A DNA stretch of 64,000 nt from Pseudoflavitalea sp. G-6-1-2 (GTDB lineage: Bacteria > Bacteroidota > Bacteroidia > Chitinophagales > Chitinophagaceae): positions 496,001 to 560,000 of the forward strand of contig NZ_JABBGB010000003.1 of the NCBI RefSeq assembly GCF_012927185.1, written 5' to 3'. This document shows, piece after piece, positions 51,316-59,325 of this stretch (the first letter of the stretch is position 1; each line of letters opens with the position of its first letter). The notes beneath the pieces were generated by a model. It was not told where the DNA came from. It searched no databases and saw nothing but the letters and a program-made list of their open reading frames with translations. The translations under genes were made by a program, and so were the position numbers.

Positions 51316-51645
51316 AATGATGCGAAGATAGTACAACTATTGCACAGATATGCCTGTTTCTGCACAGTTAATCAACCGGCTGTCACACATGCAAATCGGT
51401 GCTGAGTTCAATCACCTAATTGCGTTCTTTTGCAATGTTAACCCCTGAAGCAAATTATTTCTATGCAAAAATCCTACTTACGCAACGCATAGATCTGTAT
51501 GATGGCTAGTAAGGTTGACTAAACCTTAACCTCCAAAGTACCGGCCTTCTGCTCCTACAGAGGGCCTTTATTTTTTCCTTTTATCATTCTTCTTTGTTGC
51601 CCACGTGGTTTTGTACTAATTTCCAGCCCTAAAATTTCGCTGGAA
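51316..51645 (+). ncRNA. 330-bp spacer; possible structured small RNA ending at 51576
   Basis: No protein gene fits here. On the plus strand a possible promoter (CTG at 51402, 20 nt, TTCTTTTG at 51425-51432) is followed by three hairpins. These are CTATGC (51461-51466)/GCATAG (51487-51492), TAAGGTT (51510-51516)/AACCTTA (51522-51528), and the terminator GGCCTTCTG (51543-51551)/CAGAGGGCC (51558-51566) with TTTATTTTTT. This would make an RNA of about 140 nt. On the minus strand the left end holds the probable promoter of the TPP operon (TATCTTCG at 51323-51330, one mismatch). Confidence 0.4.
51543..51577 (+). terminator. Orphan intrinsic terminator upstream of the DPP-IV gene
   Basis: A 9-bp stem with one G-U pair and a 6-nt loop, followed by TTTATTTTTT. 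It lies in front of the peptidase gene with no gene before it on the same strand. Confidence 0.75.
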
Positions 51646-53841
51646 ATGCAAATGAAAAGAACCATTAGCCGATTGATAGTTTTAGCTATCGGCATGCTTG
51701 CTACCGATTCGCTCTTCGCTCAGGATGGACTTCAATGGGCAAAGGACGGAAACAGTTATTACGAAATGACTGATAAAGGAATTGTACAAAATGTGCCCAA
51801 AGCTCCTGCTACCGTGGTGTTGACCAAAGAACAGCTTACACCCGCCTCTTCTAAAAGTGCACTGGCTGTAAGCAGTTTCAGTTTTTCTGAAGATGATCAG
51901 AAAGTGCTGTTGTTTACAGATACCCGCAAAGTATGGCGCCTCAATACCAAGGGCAATTACTGGGTATTCGACAAAAAAGCGGGCACCCTCAAACAATTGG
52001 GTAAAGGCCGCGCAGCGAGCTCACTGATGTTCGCCAAATTCTCTCCCGATGCAAAAAAAGTGGCTTATGTAAGCGAATTCAACATTTATGTGGAAGACCT
52101 CGCTACCGGAGCCATCAAACAACTTACCAAAGACGGCAACAGAAAGCTGATCAACGGTACCTTCGACTGGGTGTATGAAGAGGAATTCTTCTGCCGCGAC
52201 GGTTTCCGCTGGAGCCCCGACAGCCGCCAGATCGCTTACTGGCAGATCGATGCCAAGAACACCAAGGATTATCTGATGGTGAACAACACAGATTCTATCT
52301 ATCCGGTAGCTGTGCCTGTTGAATATCCGATCGCAGGAGATGCTCCTTCTCCTTTTAAAATCGGTGTGGTGGATATCACAGCTGGCAAAACCAACTGGAT
52401 GAATGTTCCTACCGATAAAGTGTTGCAGAGTTATGTTACCCGCCTCGAGTGGGCCAGCAGCAATGAACTGATTCTTCAGCATATGAATCGTCGCCAGAAC
52501 GAAAGCAATATCATGCTCTGCGACGTGAAATCAGGAAGCGCCAAAAGCATCTACACCGAAAAAGATGCAGCGTGGATCGATGTTATCCAGCTCTGGGACG
52601 AAGACTATATCTGGGGCGGATGGGATTGGATCAACAATGGCAAAGAATTCATCTGGCCTTCTGAGAAAGACGGATGGAGACATCTTTACCGCATCAGCCG
52701 CGACGGCAAAAGCGAAACCCTCATCACCGTTGGCGATTACGATGTAATGGATATCGCCTGCATCGATGAAAAAGGCGGTTATGTTTATTTCATGGCATCA
52801 CCCGGCAACGGAACGCAGAAATATCTCTATCGCATTACCCTCGATGGTAAAGGAAAAGCAGAACGCCTTTCTCCCGCAAACCAGCAGGGTTTCCATAATT
52901 ATGATGTATCTCCTAATGCGAAGTACGCGGTGCATTCTTTCTCCAACTATTTCACTCCGGCTTCTGCCGATTTCATCACCCTGCAGGATCACAAACCTGT
53001 TGATGGCGAATCGAAGATCGATGCAGCAGTAGCGAAAGCAGATAAATCAAAATCAACACTCGAATTCTTCAAGGTTACCACTTCCGAAGGTGTTGAAATG
53101 GACGGATGGATGGTGAAGCCAAAGAACTTCGATGCTTCCAAAAAATACCCTGTGGTATTCTACGTGTACACAGAACCATGGGGACAGAACGTGAAGGATC
53201 AGTATGGAGTTGGCAGAAACTTTCTCTATGCCGGCAACATGCCGAACGACGGATACATTTACATTTCTATGGACAACCGCGGAACACCGGTTCCGAAAGG
53301 CCGCGAGTGGAGAAAATCTATTCACCACAATATCGGTCAGCTGAACATCAAAGATCAGGCGCTTGCTACCAGGGAAGTGCTGAAATGGAATTTCATCGAT
53401 ACCAGCCGCGTAGCGGTTTGGGGATGGAGTGGTGGCGGTTCTGCTACACTCAACCTGATGTTCCAGTATCCGGAGATCTACAAAACAGGTATCGCTGTTG
53501 CAGCAGTAGTTAACCTGAACACATACGACAATATCTACGAAGAAAGATACATGGGCCTTCCTCAGGAAAGACAGGCTGATTACGCAAAAGGATCTCCGCT
53601 CTCACACGCGAAGAACCTGAAAGGCAACCTCCTGTACATCCATGGAACCGCCGACGACAACGTGCATTACAACAATGCCGAAATGCTGATCAACGAACTG
53701 GTGAAACACAACAAACAGTTCCAGCTGATGAGCTATCCTAACCGTTCGCACAGCATGCAGGAAGGAGAGGGTACATTCATGCACCTGGCAACCATGTACA
53801 CCAACTACCTGAAGCAATATTGCCCTCCGGGAGCAAGATAA
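51646..53841 (+). CDS. Dipeptidyl peptidase IV-like serine peptidase (family S9)
   Basis: 731 residues. The signal peptide runs to LFA-Q (about residue 25). An eight-bladed propeller domain follows, with FDWVYEEEFF giving the Glu178-Glu179 pair that holds the substrate N-terminus in DPP-IV. The C-terminal alpha/beta hydrolase has Ser595 in GWSGGG, Asp670 in HGTADDNVH and His702 in NRSHSM. The family's usual GWSYGG reads GWSGGG here. It removes X-Pro or X-Ala dipeptides from peptide N-termini, most likely in the periplasm. ATG at 51646 was chosen; the ATG two codons later is possible. Monocistronic, with a terminator at 53875. Confidence 0.95.
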   Translation: MQMKRTISRLIVLAIGMLATDSLFAQDGLQWAKDGNSYYEMTDKGIVQNVPKAPATVVLTKEQLTPASSKSALAVSSFSFSEDDQKVLLFTDTRKVWRLNTKGNYWVFDKKAGTLKQLGKGRAASSLMFAKFSPDAKKVAYVSEFNIYVEDLATGAIKQLTKDGNRKLINGTFDWVYEEEFFCRDGFRWSPDSRQIAYWQIDAKNTKDYLMVNNTDSIYPVAVPVEYPIAGDAPSPFKIGVVDITAGKTNWMNVPTDKVLQSYVTRLEWASSNELILQHMNRRQNESNIMLCDVKSGSAKSIYTEKDAAWIDVIQLWDEDYIWGGWDWINNGKEFIWPSEKDGWRHLYRISRDGKSETLITVGDYDVMDIACIDEKGGYVYFMASPGNGTQKYLYRITLDGKGKAERLSPANQQGFHNYDVSPNAKYAVHSFSNYFTPASADFITLQDHKPVDGESKIDAAVAKADKSKSTLEFFKVTTSEGVEMDGWMVKPKNFDASKKYPVVFYVYTEPWGQNVKDQYGVGRNFLYAGNMPNDGYIYISMDNRGTPVPKGREWRKSIHHNIGQLNIKDQALATREVLKWNFIDTSRVAVWGWSGGGSATLNLMFQYPEIYKTGIAVAAVVNLNTYDNIYEERYMGLPQERQADYAKGSPLSHAKNLKGNLLYIHGTADDNVHYNNAEMLINELVKHNKQFQLMSYPNRSHSMQEGEGTFMHLATMYTNYLKQYCPPGAR

Positions 53842-53874
53842 TTGCAGGGTAGATTTGATATAGATCATGTCATT

Positions 53875-53918
53875 CAAAGGGGCAGAGCTTGTTGCAAAAC
53901 AGTTCTGCCCTTTTTCTG
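53875..53918 (+). terminator. Terminator after the DPP-IV gene
   Basis: AAAGGGGCAGA and TCTGCCCTTTTT pair (one G-U) around a 16-nt loop, about 33 nt after the stop codon. Confidence 0.8.
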
Positions 53919-54022
53919 TGAAGGATGGTTTGCTGATCAGTTTACAGATAATTGCATTTCGTTTTTCGTTAACAGGGATGCCGCTTTATTATGATTATCT
54001 TGATGTGTAAACCTTGTTTCGT

Positions 54023-54871
54023 ATGAAAAGAATTTTACCCCTGCTGGCAGTGATAGCACTAACTGCAAGCTGTAACCGCTATCAGTACCTGAGTTTCGAT
54101 AGTAAGCACATAAACAAGAACGACCAGAAAGATTTTGTGGTGGACACAGATAGTCTGAAGATCATTTACAGTTTCACCGGCGTGAATGCCCCCGTGAATA
54201 TCCGCATCTACAATAAACTCGATCAGCCACTCTGGGTTAACTGGCGCCGGAGTGCACTGGTGATCAATCAGCGTGCAATCAGTTACAATGGTTCACTTAC
54301 CAGTATGCCGGACATCGTTGCTGCTGCAAGAACCGGCGATCCTGAGCCTGTTGCATTATCAGATGAGCATAACAATGATGATCTGCCTGCAGCAGAAACA
54401 TCTTATACGAATCAGAAAGGCGAGCTTATTCCACCGCACAGTTATATTTCCAGATCGCCGATGGGGCTTACCAACGACTTTTTCAATGAATTGCCAAAGT
54501 CGGCCTTCAGGGTTACTTCGCGCATCATGTACGACGGTACGGTTGCCCATGTGAAAGAGGCGGAATTTTCAGAAGAGAATTCACCGCTTCGTTTCAGAAA
54601 CTATCTCAGTATTGTGGGGGAGGATAGCGCAGCAAAGCCAATAGTGTACCAGCATACTTTTTATGTAGGCCAACTGATAAGAACTGGTATTGGTCCCGGA
54701 CAATTCGATGCAGGGCAGGCCTGGGTGAAAAAAGAAACAGGATTAGGAAAAGGAATGGCCACCGGATTTGGCATCGTCGCCGAAGCTGCTATTGTTGGGG
54801 CTGCAGATGCATTGACAGAGAAAATGACGGGCAGGCCGGTTATACGATACTATCCCTACGATAAACCATAG
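54023..54871 (+). CDS. Lipoprotein, first of three tandem paralogues (unknown family)
   Basis: 282 residues. The signal peptide ends at Cys17 (ALTASC), then NRYQYLSFDSKHINKNDQKDF. The core VDTDSLKIIYSFTGVNAPVNIRIYNKLDQPLWVNWRRSALVIN is shared with the next two genes. The downstream shared parts are IPPHSYISRSP, EFSEENSPLRFRNYLS and HTFYVGQLIRTG. This copy has a C-terminal extension with a Gly/Ala-rich hydrophobic segment (FGIVAEAAIVGAADAL). No known family recognised; probably an outer membrane or periplasmic lipoprotein. The ATG at 54023 begins the signal peptide; an upstream TTG in frame is unlikely. Confidence 0.78.
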   Translation: MKRILPLLAVIALTASCNRYQYLSFDSKHINKNDQKDFVVDTDSLKIIYSFTGVNAPVNIRIYNKLDQPLWVNWRRSALVINQRAISYNGSLTSMPDIVAAARTGDPEPVALSDEHNNDDLPAAETSYTNQKGELIPPHSYISRSPMGLTNDFFNELPKSAFRVTSRIMYDGTVAHVKEAEFSEENSPLRFRNYLSIVGEDSAAKPIVYQHTFYVGQLIRTGIGPGQFDAGQAWVKKETGLGKGMATGFGIVAEAAIVGAADALTEKMTGRPVIRYYPYDKP

Positions 54872-54975
54872 TAATTATTTCTAATGCCGTATATGTGCAG
54901 ACGAAAAAGTTAAATGAAGCATTCTTAACAGATTGTAAGAAAATTTCTTTTTACTTTTCGGGCACAAACCTGATT

Positions 54976-55692
54976 ATGAAGAATTTAATACCCCTGCTCC
55001 TATTAATAGTATCCTTTACCGGTTGTAAATCCTACCAATATATTTCAGTTAACAGTACCCAGCTTCTGCGAACCGGCAATGATGAATTTGTTGCCGAGAA
55101 CGACAGTGTGAAGATCACCTACAATTTCAACGGAAAGAACCTTCCTGTAAATATCCGCGTAATGAACAAGCTGGATAAGGTGATGGTGATCGACTGGAAG
55201 CGAACTTCTCTCATCATCAATGATCAATCCTACAGTTTCTTCAGGGAAGAAAAAGTAACAAGGGGAAGGGCAGAAACATCTACCCTGGCTTTATCGAGAA
55301 TTGCCAGCAGTTCATATACTGAATTCAGATCTGTAACTCAAATGCCTCCTGATGGCGAAACAGTTCCTCCTAAATCTTTCGTAACCCGCAGCTCTCAGTT
55401 TGTTACGGACAATTTTATAGAACCTGCTCCGGGACATCCGGGATTTGGGAAAACAAAGTACTCCATGCCTCATGGTCCCAGAGTGAGAGTAAGGATGGCC
55501 AGCTTTGAGCAAAGCAATTCTCCTTTAGTGATCAGAACTTACCTGAGCATGCTGATTGAAGAAGGGGGGAAGATCCAGACCATTCCTCTGGAGCATAATT
55601 TTTATGTATCCTCTCTGATCAGGACCGATAGAAATCCCTTTACCACTGGTTGGAATGGGGCATACGTAGTGCAGGCTGCCGGTGTTCAGTAG
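54976..55692 (+). CDS. Lipoprotein, second of three tandem paralogues (unknown family)
   Basis: 238 residues. The signal peptide ends at Cys17 (IVSFTGC), then KSYQYISVNSTQLLRTGNDEF. The shared core VAENDSVKITYNFNGKNLPVNIRVMNKLDKVMVIDWKRTSLIIN is closest to the third copy. MPPDGETVPPKSFVTRSS and SFEQSNSPLVIRTYLSMLIEE, then HNFYVSSLIRTDRNPFTTGW, also match. It lacks the C-terminal hydrophobic segment of the other two. The 104-bp gap to the first gene leaves room for its own promoter. The ATG at 54976 was chosen because it begins the signal peptide; the reading frame is open further upstream. Confidence 0.78.
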   Translation: MKNLIPLLLLIVSFTGCKSYQYISVNSTQLLRTGNDEFVAENDSVKITYNFNGKNLPVNIRVMNKLDKVMVIDWKRTSLIINDQSYSFFREEKVTRGRAETSTLALSRIASSSYTEFRSVTQMPPDGETVPPKSFVTRSSQFVTDNFIEPAPGHPGFGKTKYSMPHGPRVRVRMASFEQSNSPLVIRTYLSMLIEEGGKIQTIPLEHNFYVSSLIRTDRNPFTTGWNGAYVVQAAGVQ

Positions 55693-55836
55693 ATAACCGG
55701 AAGAATTCCACTACAAACTGAACTGTTGTATTACAATGCCAGCCCGCATTCTGTAAATATACCGGGAACGTATCGGATGGTTTCGCCTGATCGGCGAAGC
55801 GCATTTCTGAATGATCCCGGACCACAAAACCCGATT

Positions 55837-56634
55837 ATGAAGATTTTAGCATCTCTGCTCTTTTTAGTGATTTCCGTTTCTGGCTGCCGCACCTATCAAT
55901 ACGTTTCTGTGAAAAGCAATCAGCTTCAGCAGAACGATAAAAGTGAGTTTGTTGCGGAAAACGACAGTGTTCAGATCAGTTACAGTTTCAAAGGGGAAGA
56001 CTTCCCGCTGAGTATCCGTTTTATGAACAAACTGAATAAGGCGATGGTGATCGATTGGAACCGGAGTTCTCTTATCATCAATGGACAAGCCTATGGCATG
56101 CTGCCGCAGGAAGCGAAAACAAAGGGCCAGGCAGTGACTGTAGGATCAACGATTCCAAGACCGGCGCCTGTATCCTATACCGATTTCTCTGCAGTTACAA
56201 CCATGCCTCCGGATGGAGAGACTGTTCCTCCGATGTCTTTTGTAGCCCGGGAATCTAAAAAGCTTACCACCAGATTTCTGGAACTGCCGGCCGGCAACAC
56301 CATTACACCTGTGGCAACAAAGGTTGAAATGCCGAAAGGATCCACGCTGAATGTGAAGATGTTCAGTTTTGAGGAGAAGAATTCTCCGATGCTGGTGAGA
56401 ACCTTTCTTACTACGCTGATGGAGACAGATGGCAAGATTCAGACGGTGACGCATGAGCATGCATTTTATGTATCGTCGATGTTCCGAACAAACAGAGACC
56501 CTTACCGTACTGGTTGGAAAGAAACCTATACGGCCAAAGCGTCGGTAGGGGGAGAAGTGCTGGCGGGAGTAGCGGGAGCAGCGGTGGTTGGCGTGCTGGT
56601 GATAGCGGCGGTGAACAACTCTGAAAAAAAATAA
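55837..56634 (+). CDS. Lipoprotein, third of three tandem paralogues (unknown family)
   Basis: 265 residues. The signal peptide ends at Cys17 (VISVSGC), then RTYQYVSVKSNQLQQNDKSEF. Core: VAENDSVQISYSFKGEDFPLSIRFMNKLNKAMVIDWNRSSLIIN. Then MPPDGETVPPMSFVARES, SFEEKNSPMLVRTFLTTLMET and HAFYVSSMFRTNRDPYRTGW. A C-terminal Gly/Ala/Val-rich hydrophobic segment (VLAGVAGAAVVGVLVIAAV) ends NNSEKK, so this copy may have a second membrane contact. The sequence around its start codon (CGATTATGAAGATTTTAG) nearly repeats that of the second copy, evidence for recent duplication. The ATG at 55837 begins the signal peptide. Confidence 0.78.
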   Translation: MKILASLLFLVISVSGCRTYQYVSVKSNQLQQNDKSEFVAENDSVQISYSFKGEDFPLSIRFMNKLNKAMVIDWNRSSLIINGQAYGMLPQEAKTKGQAVTVGSTIPRPAPVSYTDFSAVTTMPPDGETVPPMSFVARESKKLTTRFLELPAGNTITPVATKVEMPKGSTLNVKMFSFEEKNSPMLVRTFLTTLMETDGKIQTVTHEHAFYVSSMFRTNRDPYRTGWKETYTAKASVGGEVLAGVAGAAVVGVLVIAAVNNSEKK

Positions 56635-56719
56635 TAAAAAAAATCAGGTGTCCGGAATAAGGCAGACGCTCAAAAGCGGAAATATTAGCACCTGAAATAC
56701 AGTAAGATACAAACATTAT

Positions 56720-56768
56720 TTGCGGCAAAGGCAGTAAACACCTACCTTTGCCGCCTATTTTTTTAACC
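56720..56768 (+). terminator. Terminator of the lipoprotein cluster that also reads as a promoter
   Basis: GCGGCAAAGG (56722-56731) and CCTTTGCCGC (56745-56754) are perfect 10-bp arms with a 13-nt loop, followed by CTATTTTTTT. This is a good terminator 90 nt after the last lipoprotein stop. The same bases hold TTG (56720-56722), 20 nt, TACCTTTG (56743-56750), a consensus promoter. Confidence 0.65.
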
Positions 56769-56797
56769 AGTGGGAGCAAAAGTTTTCGTTATTTCTT

Positions 56798-56828
56798 TTG
56801 TTAATAAAGAAACAAGCCCTTACCTTTG
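56798..56828 (+). promoter_or_regulatory. Promoter TTG-N20-TACCTTTG for rpsJ
   Basis: TTG (56798-56800) and TACCTTTG (56821-56828) with exactly 20 nt between, 29 nt before the rpsJ start. It is identical in form to the rpsL promoter and shows that the rpsJ unit is transcribed independently of fusA. Confidence 0.8.
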
Positions 56829-56857
56829 CATCCCCATCGAAAAATGGGTTTTGGAAT

Positions 56858-57163
56858 ATGTCTCAACGAATCAGAATCAAATTACAATCATACGATCATA
56901 ACCTGGTTGATAAATCAGCGGAGAAGATCGTGAAGACTGTGCGAAGCACCGGCGCTGTAGTTACAGGCCCTATTCCTTTACCTACAAGGAAAAAGATCTT
57001 TACAGTTCTGCGTTCACCGCACGTGAATAAGAAGAGCCGTGAGCAATTCCAGCTCTGCACGCACAAACGCCTTCTGGACATTTATACTTCCAGCAGCCGT
57101 ACAGTAGATGCGCTCAGCAAACTCGATCTGCCTTCAGGGGTAGAGGTAGAGATCAAAGCGTAA
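56858..57163 (+). CDS. rpsJ: 30S ribosomal protein S10
   Basis: 101 residues, [25 protein letters not shown] start. The remaining conserved parts are present: [36 protein letters not shown] and [12 protein letters not shown]10 is a 30S head protein and also the NusB partner in antitermination. The start at 56858 is set by the conserved N-terminus and by the promoter at 56821-56828; an in-frame ATG at 56798 lies upstream of transcription start. It is separated from fusA by 19 kb and from rplC by 426 bp with a terminator in between. Confidence 0.98.
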   Translation: MSQRIRIKLQSYDHNLVDKSAEKIVKTVRSTGAVVTGPIPLPTRKKIFTVLRSPHVNKKSREQFQLCTHKRLLDIYTSSSRTVDALSKLDLPSGVEVEIKA

Positions 57164-57174
57164 AATTTTTGAGG

Positions 57175-57209
57175 CCTTGTCCGGATTTAAGATCCAGACA
57201 AGGTTTTTT
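57175..57209 (+). terminator. Terminator or attenuator between rpsJ and rplC
   Basis: CCTTGTC (57175-57181) and GACAAGG (57197-57203) with inner GGAT/ATC pairing, followed by six T. It lies 11 nt after the rpsJ stop. Since no consensus promoter is evident before rplC, it may be a conditional attenuator. Confidence 0.8.
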
Positions 57210-57589
57210 CATAGTTCTTTCCAACCTATTCTGCAAACTTGGTCCGGTAAAACGGCCGATAAAGCAGCGCTGGGTAATTATAGCGGGTCCTGAGCAGAAA
57301 ACTCAGAGATCCGGATAGAAAAAACATTTAAATATGAACTAGCCCTTCGAGGTTAGTTTACTATCGGTACTTCTATCACCCGCAGAGCCATATGCCTCAT
57401 TGAGGCTACTTAACAGAAAGGCAAACACGGGCATCCCGGATGAGGGATGAACGAAGCAAACAGCAGATCGCAGATCAGGGCAGCTTCGGTGAACAACAGA
57501 AAAGGTCGGTAGCAAACGGGGATTGAAGTCCTGATGGTCATCCGTCATCAACTGTCTCTTCAACCTTTCGAAGGCATAAATTAAAAACG
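57210..57589 (+). promoter_or_regulatory. 380-nt structured leader before rplC
   Basis: There is no ORF of note. The region is rich in potential stems, for example CATCCC (57432-57437)/GGGATG (57444-57449) with a 6-nt loop, and ATCAGG (57474-57479)/CCTGAT (57530-57535) enclosing 50 nt. No exact TAnnTTTG box was found. Its length and structure suit an autoregulatory ribosomal-protein leader; which protein would bind is unknown (L4, encoded downstream, is one option known from other bacteria). Confidence 0.4.
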
Positions 57590-58207
57590 ATGAAAGGAAT
57601 TATTGGAAAAAAGGTCGGGATGACCAGCATCTTCAGTCCCGATGGTAAGCAAACTTCTTGCACCATCATTGAAGCTGGTCCCTGTGTAGTTACCCAGGTA
57701 AAAACAAAAGATACCGATGGGTACAACGCACATCAGATCGCTTTCGGCGACAAAAAAGAGAAACACACACTCTTAGCCGAGAAAAATCACTTCGCAAAGG
57801 CAAATACTCCCGCCAAAAAAGTCGTAAAAGAATTTCGCGACTATTCTCTCGAAAAAGCATTAGGTGAAACTATCACTGTAGACATCTTTACTGAAGGCGA
57901 AACCGTAGACGTGGTTGGTACTTCAAAAGGTAAAGGTTTCCAGGGGGTAGTTAAACGTCATGGATTCAGTGGTGTTGGTGAACAATCACACGGTCAGCAC
58001 GATCGTCAACGCGCTCCAGGTTCTATCGGTAACTCTTCTGACGCATCACGCGTATTCAAAGGCATGCGCATGGCAGGCCGTATGGGTGGCGACAGAGTGA
58101 AAGTGAAAGGATTGAAAGTGGTGAAAATTTTCGCTGAAAAGAATTATATCCTCGTGAGTGGTTCAGTTCCTGGCCACATCGGTGCTGTTGTAATTGTTCA
58201 GAAATAA
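57590..58207 (+). CDS. rplC: 50S ribosomal protein L3
   Basis: 205 residues. [15 protein letters not shown] start, [12 protein letters not shown], and the conserved loop [38 protein letters not shown], which reaches the peptidyl transferase centre. The Gln in GQHDRQ is the residue methylated by PrmB in other bacteria. First gene after the rpsJ terminator and the long leader. Confidence 0.98.
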   Translation: MKGIIGKKVGMTSIFSPDGKQTSCTIIEAGPCVVTQVKTKDTDGYNAHQIAFGDKKEKHTLLAEKNHFAKANTPAKKVVKEFRDYSLEKALGETITVDIFTEGETVDVVGTSKGKGFQGVVKRHGFSGVGEQSHGQHDRQRAPGSIGNSSDASRVFKGMRMAGRMGGDRVKVKGLKVVKIFAEKNYILVSGSVPGHIGAVVIVQK

Positions 58208-58254
58208 CATTAACTGAAGAACTGACCTCCGGGTCAAATCAAAAACAGAGTAAG

Positions 58255-58893
58255 ATGCAATTAGATGTATTAAACATAAAAGGTCAGAAAACAGGTCGCT
58301 CAGTAGAGCTTCCCGATGATATTTTCGGAATCGAGCCGAACGATCACGTGATCTACCTCGCTGTGAAACAATTCCTGGCTGCTCAGCGTCAGGGAACACA
58401 CAAAGTGAAAACCCGTCTGGAAGTGAAAGGTTCCAGCAAAAAGCTGCACCGTCAGAAGGGTACAGGTGGCGCCCGTAAAGGTAACCTCCGTAACCCGCTG
58501 TACAAAGGTGGTGGTACTATCTTCGGACCTAAGCCCCGCGATTACGACTTCAAACTGAACCGTAAAGTGAAGGACCTGGCCAAAGTAAGTGCACTGGCTT
58601 ACAAAGCGAAAGAAAATGCAATTGTGATTGTTGAAGACATGAACTTCGACACTCCTAAAACCAAAACTTTCGTTGAAGCTCTTAAAGCGCTGAATATCAA
58701 CAATAAGAAAGCTCTGGTTATTCTGCCTGAGTATAACGATAACGTATACCTGAGCCTCCGTAACATCCCTAAGGTGAACGGTACGCTGATCGCAGACATG
58801 AACACTTACGACCTCGTTAATGCGAACGTTCTGGTGTTGACTGAAACCACTGCCAAACTCTTCTCTGAAGAAGAAGCAGTAGCTGAAGCGTAA
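58255..58893 (+). CDS. rplD: 50S ribosomal protein L4
   Basis: 212 residues. [24 protein letters not shown], then the extended tunnel loop [53 protein letters not shown]. The globular C-terminal part has [20 protein letters not shown]. In E. coli L4 represses its own S10 operon by attenuation and translational control. Here a terminator-like hairpin after rpsJ makes a related control possible. It lies 47 bp after rplC. Confidence 0.97.
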   Translation: MQLDVLNIKGQKTGRSVELPDDIFGIEPNDHVIYLAVKQFLAAQRQGTHKVKTRLEVKGSSKKLHRQKGTGGARKGNLRNPLYKGGGTIFGPKPRDYDFKLNRKVKDLAKVSALAYKAKENAIVIVEDMNFDTPKTKTFVEALKALNINNKKALVILPEYNDNVYLSLRNIPKVNGTLIADMNTYDLVNANVLVLTETTAKLFSEEEAVAEA

Positions 58894-58947
58894 CGAAGCA
58901 GGGGAGTACCCGCTTCACCAATTGTATAATTTTTCAAATTGAGTTAT

Positions 58948-59247
58948 ATGAAACTCTCAGAAGTATTAGTAAAACCGATCGTTACCGAAAAGAGCAACAA
59001 GCTCACTGATGCCAGGAGAACTTACGCTTTTCGTGTAAATCGTAAGGCAAATAAACTGGAGATCAAGAAAGCTGTTCAGGATTTCTACGGTGTAAATGTA
59101 ATTGATGTGAACACTATCGTAGTTCCCGGTAAAGCTAAAAACCGTTTCACTAAAGCTGGTTTCATCTCTGGTGTAAAACCTGCTTACAAAAAAGCTTACG
59201 TAACTGTAGCTGAAGGTGAAGCAATCGACCTGTACGGTAATATCTAA
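58948..59247 (+). CDS. rplW: 50S ribosomal protein L23
   Basis: 99 residues from the ATG at 58948 (MKLSEVLVKPIVTEKSNKL); an in-frame TTG three codons upstream was not used. L23 lies at the tunnel exit and docks trigger factor and SRP. Conserved AYAFRVNRKANKLEIKKAVQDFYGVNVIDVNT-type central region and RFTKAGFISGVKPAYKKAYVTV. A TTCAAATT motif stands 7 nt before the start codon. Confidence 0.97.
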   Translation: MKLSEVLVKPIVTEKSNKLTDARRTYAFRVNRKANKLEIKKAVQDFYGVNVIDVNTIVVPGKAKNRFTKAGFISGVKPAYKKAYVTVAEGEAIDLYGNI

Positions 59248-59325
59248 TTATATATCTATCAGGAATGGCGCGTCAAACGCCGCAAAGCATTGACAAAGAT
59301 TTTTAAACTGTTTAAGTAACAACAA

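Noticed and set aside
57339-57563. Minus-strand frame in the rplC leader
   Set aside because: No promoter, no motif, and the region is better explained as a structured leader on the plus strand.
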